From positions 113,288,991 through 113,352,990 of the forward strand of contig NC_133166.1 in NCBI RefSeq assembly GCF_040802235.1: a DNA stretch of 64,000 bases, given 5' to 3'. Positions 11,721 through 22,059 of this stretch are shown here, one piece after another (within the stretch, counting starts at the first letter, position 1; each line of letters opens with the position of its first letter). Source of the DNA: Manis javanica (taxonomy: Eukaryota; Chordata; Mammalia; Pholidota; Manidae). The notes under the pieces were generated by a model that was not told where the DNA came from, made no database searches, and saw nothing but the letters and a program-made list of their open reading frames with translations. Made by a program: the position numbers and the translations under genes.

Positions 11721-12900
11721 TTTTCCAAAGTGCCTCAGGGCTGCCTGTTTGCGGGGGAGGGAGGGGGGGAGGGGGGGACCCTGTTTGTGTTATCAATCTG
11801 AGGCCTGCGAAACCAGTTTGTTCACGCGCTTCCCACTGACCGCCCTCCTGCGGCGGAGCTCCCCACGGCGGCCCTCGCACTGGGTGGGGCCCGGGAAGCA
11901 CCCCATGGGACAGTTCAAAACAGGACGTGCTGGAGCCTTACAGAGCCAGTGGTCCGAGTCACAAGGCTTTGGTATGTGGGTTTGGACTGGCCTCTCCAGG
12001 TGTCATTCTATTTATCTCACTTCCAGCGTCCTCCCATTCTCGGCGGTCTCGGCCCCGCTGGGGGGTTTCCTGGGTGTGGGTGTTTCTCTCAAACTGCGCA
12101 GGAAGCCCTCCTCCGGAGGCAGGGCGGGCCCACCGCCACCTCCCTGGGGCGTAGAGGCCGGGAGGGGTGTACTGTCTCAGGGCCCAGCGAGCTGGACGCG
12201 TCCAGGCGGGGAGGGGCGAGGTATTTGCCAGGAGCGGGGCCTCAGGGTGGGGCCAGGCATGGCCCTAGTAGGGGTGGGATTTGAGGGTGTGTGACCTTCC
12301 TTCTCCTAGGAGGACCACGTGTTAATAGCTCCGAGCTGTGGCCACGTGCCCAACTCTTTCCAGAGGGTGTGGTGATCTCAAGCCCCTTAGGTTCTGATCA
12401 TCTTCGGTTTAGAGACCGGAAAACTGAGGCAGAGTTGCTGATCCTGCGCCCAATTCTGATTCCCCATCTGGAGCCTGGAGGCTGTCCTCTGAACTCCTTC
12501 TGCAGCGAGCCCTCCAGCTGCAGCTCTGTAACTGCGGCACAGTATCTGGGTCTCACCTTCATCCAGTCCCTGTCTTAACCACCACCCTTCGCCCTGGCTG
12601 CAGCCCTGCTCACCCCTCAGACACACATGGCCGGGTTGAGTCCACCTCAGGACTTGGGGAATGCAGGAGGGGAAGGGTGAGGGCAGCTCAGAAAGCTAGG
12701 TGGCAAGTGAAGGGAGTTAACAGAGCAGCTTTGAGGACGTGGTTCAGTGCTGCGGGGGACTTGCTGGATTGCCCCAGGGGGCAGGACTTGCAGGTCCCCC
12801 AGCTGGGGAAGGGTGCAGAGGCCCTGACCTTCCTTGCCACCGAGATGCCCACCAAAAGCCCCAGGGCAGGGAACCAGGTAGGGTGGCCAATTCTAGCCTA
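11721..12900. other. Intergenic, no recognised element
   Basis: GC-rich unique sequence upstream of PTDSS2. A weak MIR-like trace near 12,415-12,440 (accggaaaactgaggc) is too short to call. Confidence 0.4.
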
Positions 12901-12904
12901 ACTG

Positions 12905-13365
12905 AGGTGTCTTGCCAGTGGTTTCAGCCCCAGGCATGTTCACTGTGGATTCAATGTGACCAAAGAAAATGACAGTAAAACGTTCTTGGGGTGAAAGGGT
13001 TATACCCAACTTTATTTCCATGGTGGCAGGTCAAATTTCACTAAAATCCCGTTCACTCAGAGTGAGTCTGTAGACAGCAAGCCAGTCTCTGCCTCTGGGC
13101 CTCTCTGCCTGCACAGTCGTCCCGCACAGCCATCCTCTGGGCCTCTGTCCTTGGCGCTGCCACCACTCCAGACTCTGATCTGCCCTCCTGCAGCCTTGCA
13201 GCTGTACCACTGTATCGCACAGACCACTGGGCAGAGCTCTTTATATAGAGTCAATAGCAATGTATTGCCCACACATGCGTAGTGAGCTAGCCGACCAGAG
13301 CCAGGTGAGAATCCTGGCCAAAGGAACTTTCATTTTATCCACACTCCACCCCTCCAGGATTCTCT
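12905..13365 (-). mobile_element. Solo LTR fossil, family X copy 2
   Basis: Reverse orientation of the 8.9 kb element: gttataccc followed by aactttatttccatggtgg, then tttatatagagtcaatagc. Closely similar to copy 3 at 42.5 kb. Confidence 0.75.
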
Positions 13366-13949
13366 CCTCTCAATCTATGTGCCCTCAATCCTCTGCAATG
13401 GTCCCTGTGAGAGAAAGCTGGAGCATTGTAACCAAATTCCATAACAACAGAGGCTATGCCAATATACAAATAACAAAAATTACAACAAATTATAATAACC
13501 CTCAAACCTGAGGAGACCCATTGCCACCAAGTAGTCATCCTAGCTGTATTCAAACCAGTTCTACTCAAAGGAGTTACACAAAAGGACCGTGGGTGGGCCT
13601 TACAATACCCACCTTCTCCAGCCTCTCCAGTAAAAAGTCTTGCAGACACACAGGCCGATCTTGTTGCTTTATCTCTGCCCTCTGCTTCATCCTCAGCAGC
13701 CGGAACCACTGCTCCGGTCTCAATTGCCACAGTTCTACTCATTCAATTTCTTTCCGTCTGCTCCTGCCTTTTCAAACCAACTCACATCTGGGTCCTCGTG
13801 GCCTTCATGGGGCCCTTTAAATTCCTCCTTCGAGAATCAGACCTTATTTCCTTTCGTGCTTGAGCCTGAGGATAGAAGCAGAGCCTGGAGCGCCCCACAG
13901 CCAGAGGAGGGGGATGCCCCCCTCCTGGAGGAGCCTGCGGTTGCCAAGT
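13366..13949. other. Possible retroviral internal debris
   Basis: Sequence between two LTR-like pieces; I cannot assign any part of it with confidence. Confidence 0.25.
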
Positions 13950-14390
13950 CCTGTGGGATTAATATATAAATCAAGTCTAGAAATCAAATGTACAATCACA
14001 TATGACTTGATTATTTTTCCTGTAATTCCTGATGCATGATCAAGAACAGATCAAGACCAGAACAGTTCCTGTGACGTGATTGCCCTTGCTATTGTTTCAA
14101 TACCATGTAAGACATCGCACTCCAGGAGACCGGAGACTGCCGAGAATTAAGTTTAGAGTTAGTTAATGGCTGTGTATTAAGCCCCCCCGACAGAATTCTA
14201 TTGTTGTTAACATGTATTTGCTCAATAAATACGAAGGGTGCCCTCTCAGCACCACTCTTGTGCTGTTACACCCCAAGTCCCCTGGCTGGTCCTTTCCGAT
14301 CTTCGACATCTCATTGCGTCTCCTCCCTTACCTGCGGGTCAGAAGCAGGGAGGGACCGACAGAGTTCTTCTGGCTCTCCACCAGCTTTCA
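13950..14390 (+). mobile_element. LTR-like fossil, class uncertain
   Basis: Has a promoter-like AT-rich start, a poly(A) signal in ctcaataaatacgaag, and a U5-like tail (tgctgttacaccccaag, ttacctgcgggtcagaag) resembling class II LTRs. Old and incomplete. Confidence 0.4.
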
Positions 14391-14685
14391 ACCAGGTGGG
14401 GTCGCAACCGAGGAGGGGCTGATGCCTCCACCACCAGCAGGGCCTGCACCCCCACCTGTTCGTCAAACCTCTGCTCCTCCATTTCTGGGGCTGACGGCTC
14501 TACAGCTCTTACCCCACGGCCCCTGGCGGCCTTCCTGCTGCTGCTCCTTCTCCTGCTGCTTCCTCTTGGGCCACAGCACGTCACAGTGATGTCTTCTCCG
14601 TCAGCTTTCTCCTGCAGTGGACCCCCGTCCTCCACCCTTCACAGTACCACACGTCCACAGGGGACACTCAAATGTCTCCCGGACA
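14391..14685. other. Pro/Leu-codon-rich intergenic stretch next to the duplication edge
   Basis: C-rich sequence with gctgctgctccttctcctgc; nothing assigned. It ends at the start of unit A. Confidence 0.3.
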
Positions 14686-15559
14686 TTAGATAAGAAATTG
14701 AATTACCTCCTTCTTTAGTAGAATGTTGAATCTACAAATGGTTCTTGATTATGTTAAACGGGAGCTAAGCGAATATTATTCTTCCCTTAGAGTCCAGATT
14801 TCAAGCCTATTGCATTGCTAGAAAATCCTTCTGAATTTCAATAGATTCATAATAAACTCATAATTAGCCCTTTTCTTCTCTTTATATTCCTGCTGAAACA
14901 ATCCTAACCTCCTCACAAGCAGCTTGATGCCACAACCAAAAAAGGGGGAAGTCACTTCGTTTCTGAGGGCAGAGATCAAAGGACATCAGTAGTTTCTCCA
15001 TACATTACCTGTTCCAGCTCCCAGCTTCCACCCGACTTACCTACTCCAAAGTCTAGTGAATTTTTATCTCATTCTTTGAACGTGTACATGCACATGTGAG
15101 TCAGTGTGTGTGTGTGTCTGGGCATGCAGGTATCAGTGTTTATGTATATATGTGATAGTGTTGAGAAAAATCAACTCCTGAATTATTCTTCCAAAGCTGT
15201 TTTTTTTTTTTTTCATGCCTCGAGTCTTTGGCTTTTAACATCCCAAAGAAAAAAATTTGACTCATTTATAATTGGTGTTCTACAGTCATTCATTTCTAGA
15301 GATAATAAACCCAGAACCCCCTTTTTTTGTGACTGGCATAGGGACAGGGGTTACCAGAATATAGGATCGTAAGTTCATGTTTTTAAAATCTTGTATCTGC
15401 AGGATCTAAGGCAATGGCAATAGGGATGAAAGAGAGGACAGTGGAGGTGTGGCCCAACCAAACTGCCCCTGAGCCGTCCAGCCTGCTGTCTACCTCGATG
15501 TCTTCCTTGAGTCATCACCCTGGTTCCCCAACCTCCAAATGCAGGAAAATGAAGCCATG

Positions 15560-15800
15560 ATATTTTTGAGTCGCAACTCTATGCTCAACAATATGTTTTG
15601 TACTTTCCTGTATGTGTCCTCATTTTATCCTCAGAGCAATCCTCCGAGGCAGGTAGCAGCATTCTCATTTTTTAATGATGAAGGAGCACAGACCGAAAGA
15701 GGTTGGATACCTCATCCAAAGCTCCACAGCTAAAACACGAAAGAGGTGGAGTCCAAACCCTGCCCCCTGGGCCTGCTGACCTCACCATCCATTCCCTACG
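15560..15800 (-). mobile_element. MIR SINE, antisense (unit A)
   Basis: Reverse complement of MIR: ctcattttatcctcagagcaatcc, gaggcaggtagcagc, cagctaaaacacgaaag. Confidence 0.75.
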
Positions 15801-17744
15801 TATAGGTAAGGGCGCCTCATGAGGGCACGCACTGACACCACACGGGGCGGAGCGGAGACACTAGAGGCGGTGGCAGCAGCAGCAACATGTTTGGGACTCG
15901 GAAATGTGAAAAGTAAATTGTGACTAGCCGATTGGGGAAAGCAGAGAAGCAATCAGATTTACATCACAGAAGCTGCAAAAGGAATTAGTGACACTAGTCA
16001 CCTATGGAGGTGAGTATGGGGCTAAAAACAGAAGGTTTGGTTGAAAGTATACTTAACCCGATACCTCTCCTCTGAGAGCAAGTGTGTGACTTCCCTGCCT
16101 GAACCAGCACAGGTCTGAGAATTTATACCATGAAAAGCACCAATTATAGAGTCTCTGGTCAGGGGGACCCCAGAAGTCAAGGGTGTCATCCTGAAATAGG
16201 AAGATTAAGTGAAAGTTTAGTCTCCCACTGAATGTCAAGACTCCCAGCCGGTCCTCCCCTGGAACCCTGGTTAATCTTCTGGTAATCCTTGAACCAGAGA
16301 GCTCAGAACTCAGGCAGCCAGGCTGGAACCCTCCAGACAAGAGATTGTCCAGAAAAATATGGACAAAAGGAAAAAACAAAAGAATACAGATGGGAGTTCC
16401 CAAGTAACAGCCCAGCCAGGTCGCCACAGCAGACATCACTGCCCGCCCCCCGCTAACGGCCTGGGCAGCCCCGCTTCAGTGAACTGCTGCTGACGTCTAA
16501 CTGCCAGTATCTGGCTCTCTTTTGCCTGATAGTCTCTCCAAAGCCAGGGAAGGCTGCTCTGTGGGGTTCATAGCAGGCCAGAAGTGCTGGGGAATTACTA
16601 CCCTCCTCCCTGGGAGCAGCTGTCAGCCGCTGACTGTGAGGATGTCACGTGCACACACACAGTTTCCTTGCCCTCGCACACATGAACTCTGATGTGTGTG
16701 TTTTGCACCATTTCCCCAAAATCTCTATGCGGAGCTAAGCCTTAGACATGCTCAGTCCCTCAGTCACAGTCAGCATGGTGACCGCCTTCTCCCCCCTGAT
16801 CCCTTCCCTGCTCCCCTCCGCGTGTCTCCACTGAGTGACTCCATGTGCACACATGTCTCAGGGTCTCTTGGGGAACCCGAACTAAGAGGAAAAACAGGTT
16901 TTATGCCAAGATCAAGAGCTAGAATGTCATCCGCTGGAGGAAAGAACACAGTGAAGCAATGACTTCAAATTTCTGAGGGAATATTTTTCCAATATAGGAC
17001 TCTGTAACCAACTAAGCAATGACTTACGTGTGAGAACGGCATACATACATTTTCAGACATGCAAGACCTCGAAGCTTTGCTTCCCATACCCCTTTTCTCA
17101 GGAAACTTTTAGAAGAGGTTTCCTGCTCCACCAGGACAAGGAAATAAAGATGACTTGGTACGTATGAAACAGGAGATCCAACACAGGAGAGGAGGGAGCG
17201 GTCTCCCAGGAAGGCCGTGAGGGGCGTGCCGAAGCCCACAGCTGTTCAGCAGGGCTGGAGGGGAGCCGGTCCCACTGGAGCAGGTGAGGACTGAGAGAAG
17301 GGATGTCATTCAGAGTACGTGGCAGGCTACTGAGTGTGTGTGAGCAAACTGGGGAATATTTGGGGGTTATAGAGTAATGAACGGTAAGCACATGCAAACA
17401 GTACACAAAAGGACATTTATTAGATCAAGGGGAACGGAGAGGTTATGCAGCGAGTCACGCCTGTGCAGTCGTAACAGCTGTATTGGACGGATGGGATGAG
17501 ACAAGAGCCGATGAGGTTGGGGGAGGGGGTTTCTACAACAAGCCCCAGAGAACTGTTTGGACCTTTACACCGTGTGCATGAATAGCTTTGATAACAATAA
17601 ATAAAACTATGAAATTAGTAACAAAACAAACAGCTCAAGTAAAATAAAGACCGGGACCTCTAAACAGGAATGGAGGTGAAACTAGGGATCAGCGACCTGT
17701 TGTTTTTTGTGAAAGTCTCAAAAAATAATGGGATTTTTTTGTTT
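15801..17744. other. Unit A, downstream of the ANTXR-like gene: no recognised element
   Basis: Unique-looking sequence with short open frames that are equally open in unit B only because the copies are near-identical. Unit B has about 35 bases (about 50,161-50,195) missing from unit A at about 17,472. Confidence 0.4.
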
Positions 17745-18695
17745 TTGCTTCTTCCTTAACATTTTTGATTGACGTAGAACATACATACCCAAAGTGCACA
17801 TATCATAAATATACTACTTGATTTTTTTCACAGTGTGAGCACAACTTTGCAACTACCACTCAGATCAGGGGACAGTTACAGTATATTCTTATCAGACAGC
17901 CCCATGGACCCCCATCCAATCACTGTCCCCAAGGGTGGGACCCTCCTGACTCTGACATCATAGATTAACATCCACTATTTTGTATTTTATACAAATAAGA
18001 GCCACACAGTCTGTCATCCTTCGTGTCTGACTTCCTCCATTCAGTGTCATGTCAGTGAGACTCACCCATGGTGTGTGTGCGGTTGCAGAGTCATGGTCCA
18101 CCCGGTTTCATTCCGTGATACCCCGTAGTGAGAATACGCCACGATTCACCTGTTCTCCTGTTAATGGCGTCCGTACGGTTTCCGGTCTGGAGCAAGTGCG
18201 GTGCTTCTACTGGTGCAGCTATAAACATTTTGTATGTATTTCTGTGGGATATATATACCTCAGAATGGAATTGCTTGGCCATGGGATTCATGTATGCTCA
18301 GTTTGGACATTGCCAGACAATCTTCCAAAGTGATTCACCAATTTGCATTCCCACCAACGGTGTAAAAGAGTTCCAGTTGCTCCACATCCTGGCCAACTCT
18401 TGCTGCTGGTGATGTTTTTCATATCAGTCATTCTGGGGACATGTGGTGGTATTGCATTGTGGTTTTAGTAAACATCTCTCCGATGACTAATGAAACTGAG
18501 TACTTTTTCATCGATGTATTGGCCACTTGAATGTCATCCTTCATGAAGTGTCTCTCCAAGTTTTTTGCTCATTTTTTGTTGTGTTTTCTGTCTTCTGTTG
18601 ATTAGTAGAAATTCTTCATTATTTCCTTATTGGTCTTTTGTTGCCTATATGTATTGGGAATATTTTCTCTCATTCTGTGGGTTAACTGTTTTATT
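17745..18695 (-). mobile_element. L1 LINE ORF2/3' fragment, antisense (unit A)
   Basis: Reverse complement of an old L1: gaatggaattgcttggcc, caatttgcattcccaccaac, attgcattgtggttttag. Unit A lacks about 25 bases near 18,230 that unit B retains. Confidence 0.9.
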
Positions 18696-18699
18696 TTTG

Positions 18700-20095
18700 A
18701 ACTTACAAAATACAAAAATAAAAGCAAGACCCAAATATGCTCTCAATAAATACAAATATAAAGCCATATTTAAGTTAAAAAGAAAAGGATGCAAATGCGA
18801 AAAGATTTACTATGCAAACACTCATCAAAGGAAAGCAGAGGGACTCCATTCACATCAGCAAACTAGACTTCACAATAAGGAGTGTTACCCGGGATGAGAG
18901 GGCACAGCAACAAAGGAATCAATTCTTGAATAAGACATGACGGCCCCAAGTGTTCATGCTGAACACAGCCTCAAAATACATATAACACAACTTACAGAAC
19001 TAAAAGCCAAAAGAGATACATCCACGATTACAGTCAGATACTTTCATACTCCTGTCTCAGGAATGGGTAACGCAAGTAGACAGGAAATCAGCAAAGACAG
19101 AAACACCTGAACACACTATCAGTGCATTTCACCTGACTTCTAGAGAACATCTCACTCAACAATGGAAGAGCAGCTTTCTGTTCGAAAGTATACGGGAGTT
19201 CATCAAGATAGATCATATTCTGGGTTATAACACAGCCCTTAACAAATTTAAAATAATTGAAAGCATGGAAGGCATGTTCCCTGACCACAGCTGAATTAAA
19301 TTGGAAATCAATAACAGAATGATACCTGAAAAAACTCACAAATATTTGCAAATTAAACAACACACTTCTAAGTAACCCATGGATCAAAGAGGAAGTCACA
19401 ATGGAAATTGGAAAATGTTTTGAATTGAACTAAAATGAAATCACAACATTCCACAATTTACGGGATGCAGCCAAAGTGGTGCTTGAACAGAAACTTAAAC
19501 ATTAAACCAGAAATAAGAGAAGGTTCAAATCAGAAAGCTAATCTTCTGCCTTAAGAAACCAGAAAAAGAAAAGCTAATTAAATCCAAAATGAGTAAGGAA
19601 GGGAATAAAAAAAGAGCAGGAATCAATTAAATTGAGAAGAACAATAAAGAAAAATCAAGCCAAATTGCATTCTTTGAAAAGATCATTAAAATCAATAAGC
19701 CTCTAGACAAACACATCAAGGAAAACTATTTTAAAAATCTGTAGGGGCAGAAATCAGATCACTATTGACCAGTAATTTCACACTGGGGAGGGAGTTCACT
19801 GCAAAGGAGCAGAGGAGTATTGAGGGAAATGGAATGTTCTCTGACTTGATCGTGGCGATGTATCCTATTGTATACACTTGTCAAAAACAGAAAACTGTGC
19901 ACCTCAAAAAAATGCAGTTCACTGTGTGTAAATTATATCTCAATGAATCTGATGTTGACGAAAATACCAGAGTGCATCTCAGCAATTTATGAAGAATTTC
20001 ACGACACCTTTGTTTTAGATGCGTGTGTAATGCAGGGTAAAATGTGTTTTTCTGAATCCCGTATACTGTGGTTAAAAAAGAAAGAAAGCCATTGT
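18700..20095 (+). mobile_element. L1 LINE ORF2 and 3' UTR, sense (unit A)
   Basis: Old L1 ORF2 text (caccacagctgaattaaa-like, aaaatcaataagcctctag) to about 19,740, then a 3' end of L1M type (ttgtatacacttgtcaaaa, gtgtgtaaattatatctcaa). It meets the antisense L1 head-on. Confidence 0.85.
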
Positions 20096-20225
20096 CCTAG
20101 AATATGCCAAGGTCTTTCCTGCCTTGAGACTTCCAACTAGCTGCTCCCTGGAATGCTGGGGTTGTTCATTCTCCCACTTCAAGTCACCTTAGGGAGGCCT
20201 TTCCACGCCACTCTTTCTAGTAACT

Positions 20226-20500
20226 GATTGTTACTAGAAACACTATCTCTCTAACTCCCTGAGGGTAAAATTGTAGCATTTCCAGAGTATCTCGCCGGCT
20301 TTAGTGCATTTGCATAACCTCAGGAGTGGAGAGAAGTGCATCTCCATGTCAACGGGTAATTGCCTGGGCAACCAAGGACGTGTCTGAACCTGAGAGTTTA
20401 AGGGGAGGCGCTGGCCTGCTTGCTTCTGCCAGAGCTGCGGGGAGAGCCGGCCCTGGACTGCAGTTTGTGAGGTATTGTTCCCCAGGATTTCCTCTCCCGG
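20226..20500 (+). mobile_element. LTR-like fossil (unit A, shortened)
   Basis: Promoter-like sequence and a Leu/Gly-rich R-like segment (ctggcctgcttgcttctgcc). Broken; shorter than the unit B copy. Confidence 0.45.
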
Positions 20501-20764
20501 GACTTACACTCCCTCTCAAACTGTTCATTGCCTTCATATCACTTTCTACAATCTGTCATTTTGCTACTTCTGAAGCAAGACATTCTCTGTGGCCTTGCGG
20601 ATTATACTCAGGTAACAGCTTCAGCCTGACCCCCACTGGCCCCTCGCGATCCGCCCGCGGGAACTACTTCTTCCACTGCCCCTGAACAATACGCAGAACC
20701 ACAGAGCCTGTCCGCTCAATCTCTGGTATAGAAAGTCCTCCGAAGTTTATTTTAAATGAAGTTT

Positions 20765-21270
20765 CTTCTATGTGGTGCATATGCACAATGGAATATTATT
20801 CAGCCATAAGAAACAAACAGATCCTACCATTTGCAACAACATGGATGGAGCTGGAGGGTATTGTGCTCAGTGAAATAAGCCAGCTGGATAAAGACAAGTG
20901 CCAAATGATTTCCCTCATTTGCGGAGTGTAACAGCAAAGCAAAACTGAAGGAACAAAACAGCAGCAGATTCACAGACTCCAAGGGACTAGCGGTCACCAA
21001 AGGGGAGGGGTGGGGGAGTGCGGGTGGGTTCGGAGGGAGAAGGGGATTGAGGGGTATTATGATTGACACACATGGTGTGGGGGGGATCACAGGGAAGACA
21101 GTGTAGCACAGAGAAGCAAATAGTGACTCTGTGGCATCTTACTCCACTGATGGACAGTGACTGCAGTGGGGTATGGGGGGGCTCGATAATATGGGTGAAT
21201 GTAGTAACCACAGTTTTTCATGTGAAACCGTTATAAGAGTGTCTATCAATAATACCTTAATAAAAATAAA
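20765..21270 (+). mobile_element. L1 LINE 3' end, first of a pair (unit A)
   Basis: ORF2 end (caatggaatattattcagcc, aacatggatggagctggag), G-rich 3' UTR and a tail in ttaataaaaataaaaaataa. Confidence 0.9.
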
Positions 21271-21351
21271 AAATAAAATACATAAAAGGGACTTACATCA
21301 AGCCCCACAGCAACCTGGGATGATAACTAAGGGTCTGATACTCCTCAAGTG

Positions 21352-21805
21352 GCAGGTAACAAATCCTACCATTTGCAGCAACATGGATGGAGCTGGAGGG
21401 TATTATGCTCAGTGAAATAAGCCAGGTGGAGAAAGACAAGTATCAAATGATTTCACTCATCTTTGGAGTCTAAGAACAAAGCAAAAACTGAAGGAACCAA
21501 ACAGCAGCAGGTTCACAGAACCCATGAATGGACTAACAGTTACCAAAGGGAAAGGGTCTGTGGGGGATGGGTGGGAAGGGAGGGATAAGGGGAGAAATGG
21601 GCATTATGATTAGCACACTAATGTGGGGGGGCACGGGGAGGGCAGCACATCACAGAGAAGACAAGCAGTGGTTCCAGAGCATCTTACTATGCTGATGGAC
21701 AGTGACTGTAATGGGGTATGTGGGGGGGACTCGATAATGGGGACAATCTAGTAACCACAGTGTTGCTCATGTAAGTGTATATTAATCACACCAAAATATT
21801 AAAAA
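21352..21805 (+). mobile_element. L1 LINE 3' end, second of a pair (unit A)
   Basis: A shorter L1 3' end of a related subfamily, starting in aaatcctaccatttgcagca and ending atattaaaaaaacaa. It lies against the 3' end of ANTXR-like A on the opposite strand. Confidence 0.9.
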
Positions 21806-21840
21806 AACAATACGGGGATTTGGGTGCCGTAGAAATCGCG

Positions 21841-22059
21841 TTATGGGCTGAGACTTTCACAGCTGCTTTCCAGAGCCTCCAGGTTGCAGCAGGTATGAAT
21901 GGCATCATTCCGCTGGTAGCGAATGGGTTGCGCACGTTGGCACCATGAGCAGATTTTGCTGAAGTGGGAGCAATGGACGCTGGGTGGATGGTAGATCCAC
22001 GTGCCGCAGGACAACGACTCACAATGGGGCATCATTAGGGGGACGGCAGAATCACACCT
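21841..22059 (-). CDS. ANTXR-like A exon 15 (Cys-rich tail, stop codon)
   Basis: The exon is 219 bases, with acceptor CTCTTCTCCCCAG and stop TAA. It encodes a 72-residue tail with nine cysteines, starting [20 protein letters not shown] and ending [17 protein letters not shown] proteins have cysteine-rich tails, but I could not locate the CCC-G-rich segment that I recall preceding it, so one exon may be missed. The stop lies about 40 bases from an L1 3' end. Confidence 0.72.
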   Translation of the reverse strand, partial: RCDSAVPLMMPHCESLSCGTWIYHPPSVHCSHFSKICSWCQRAQPIRYQRNDAIHTCCNLEALESSCESLSP

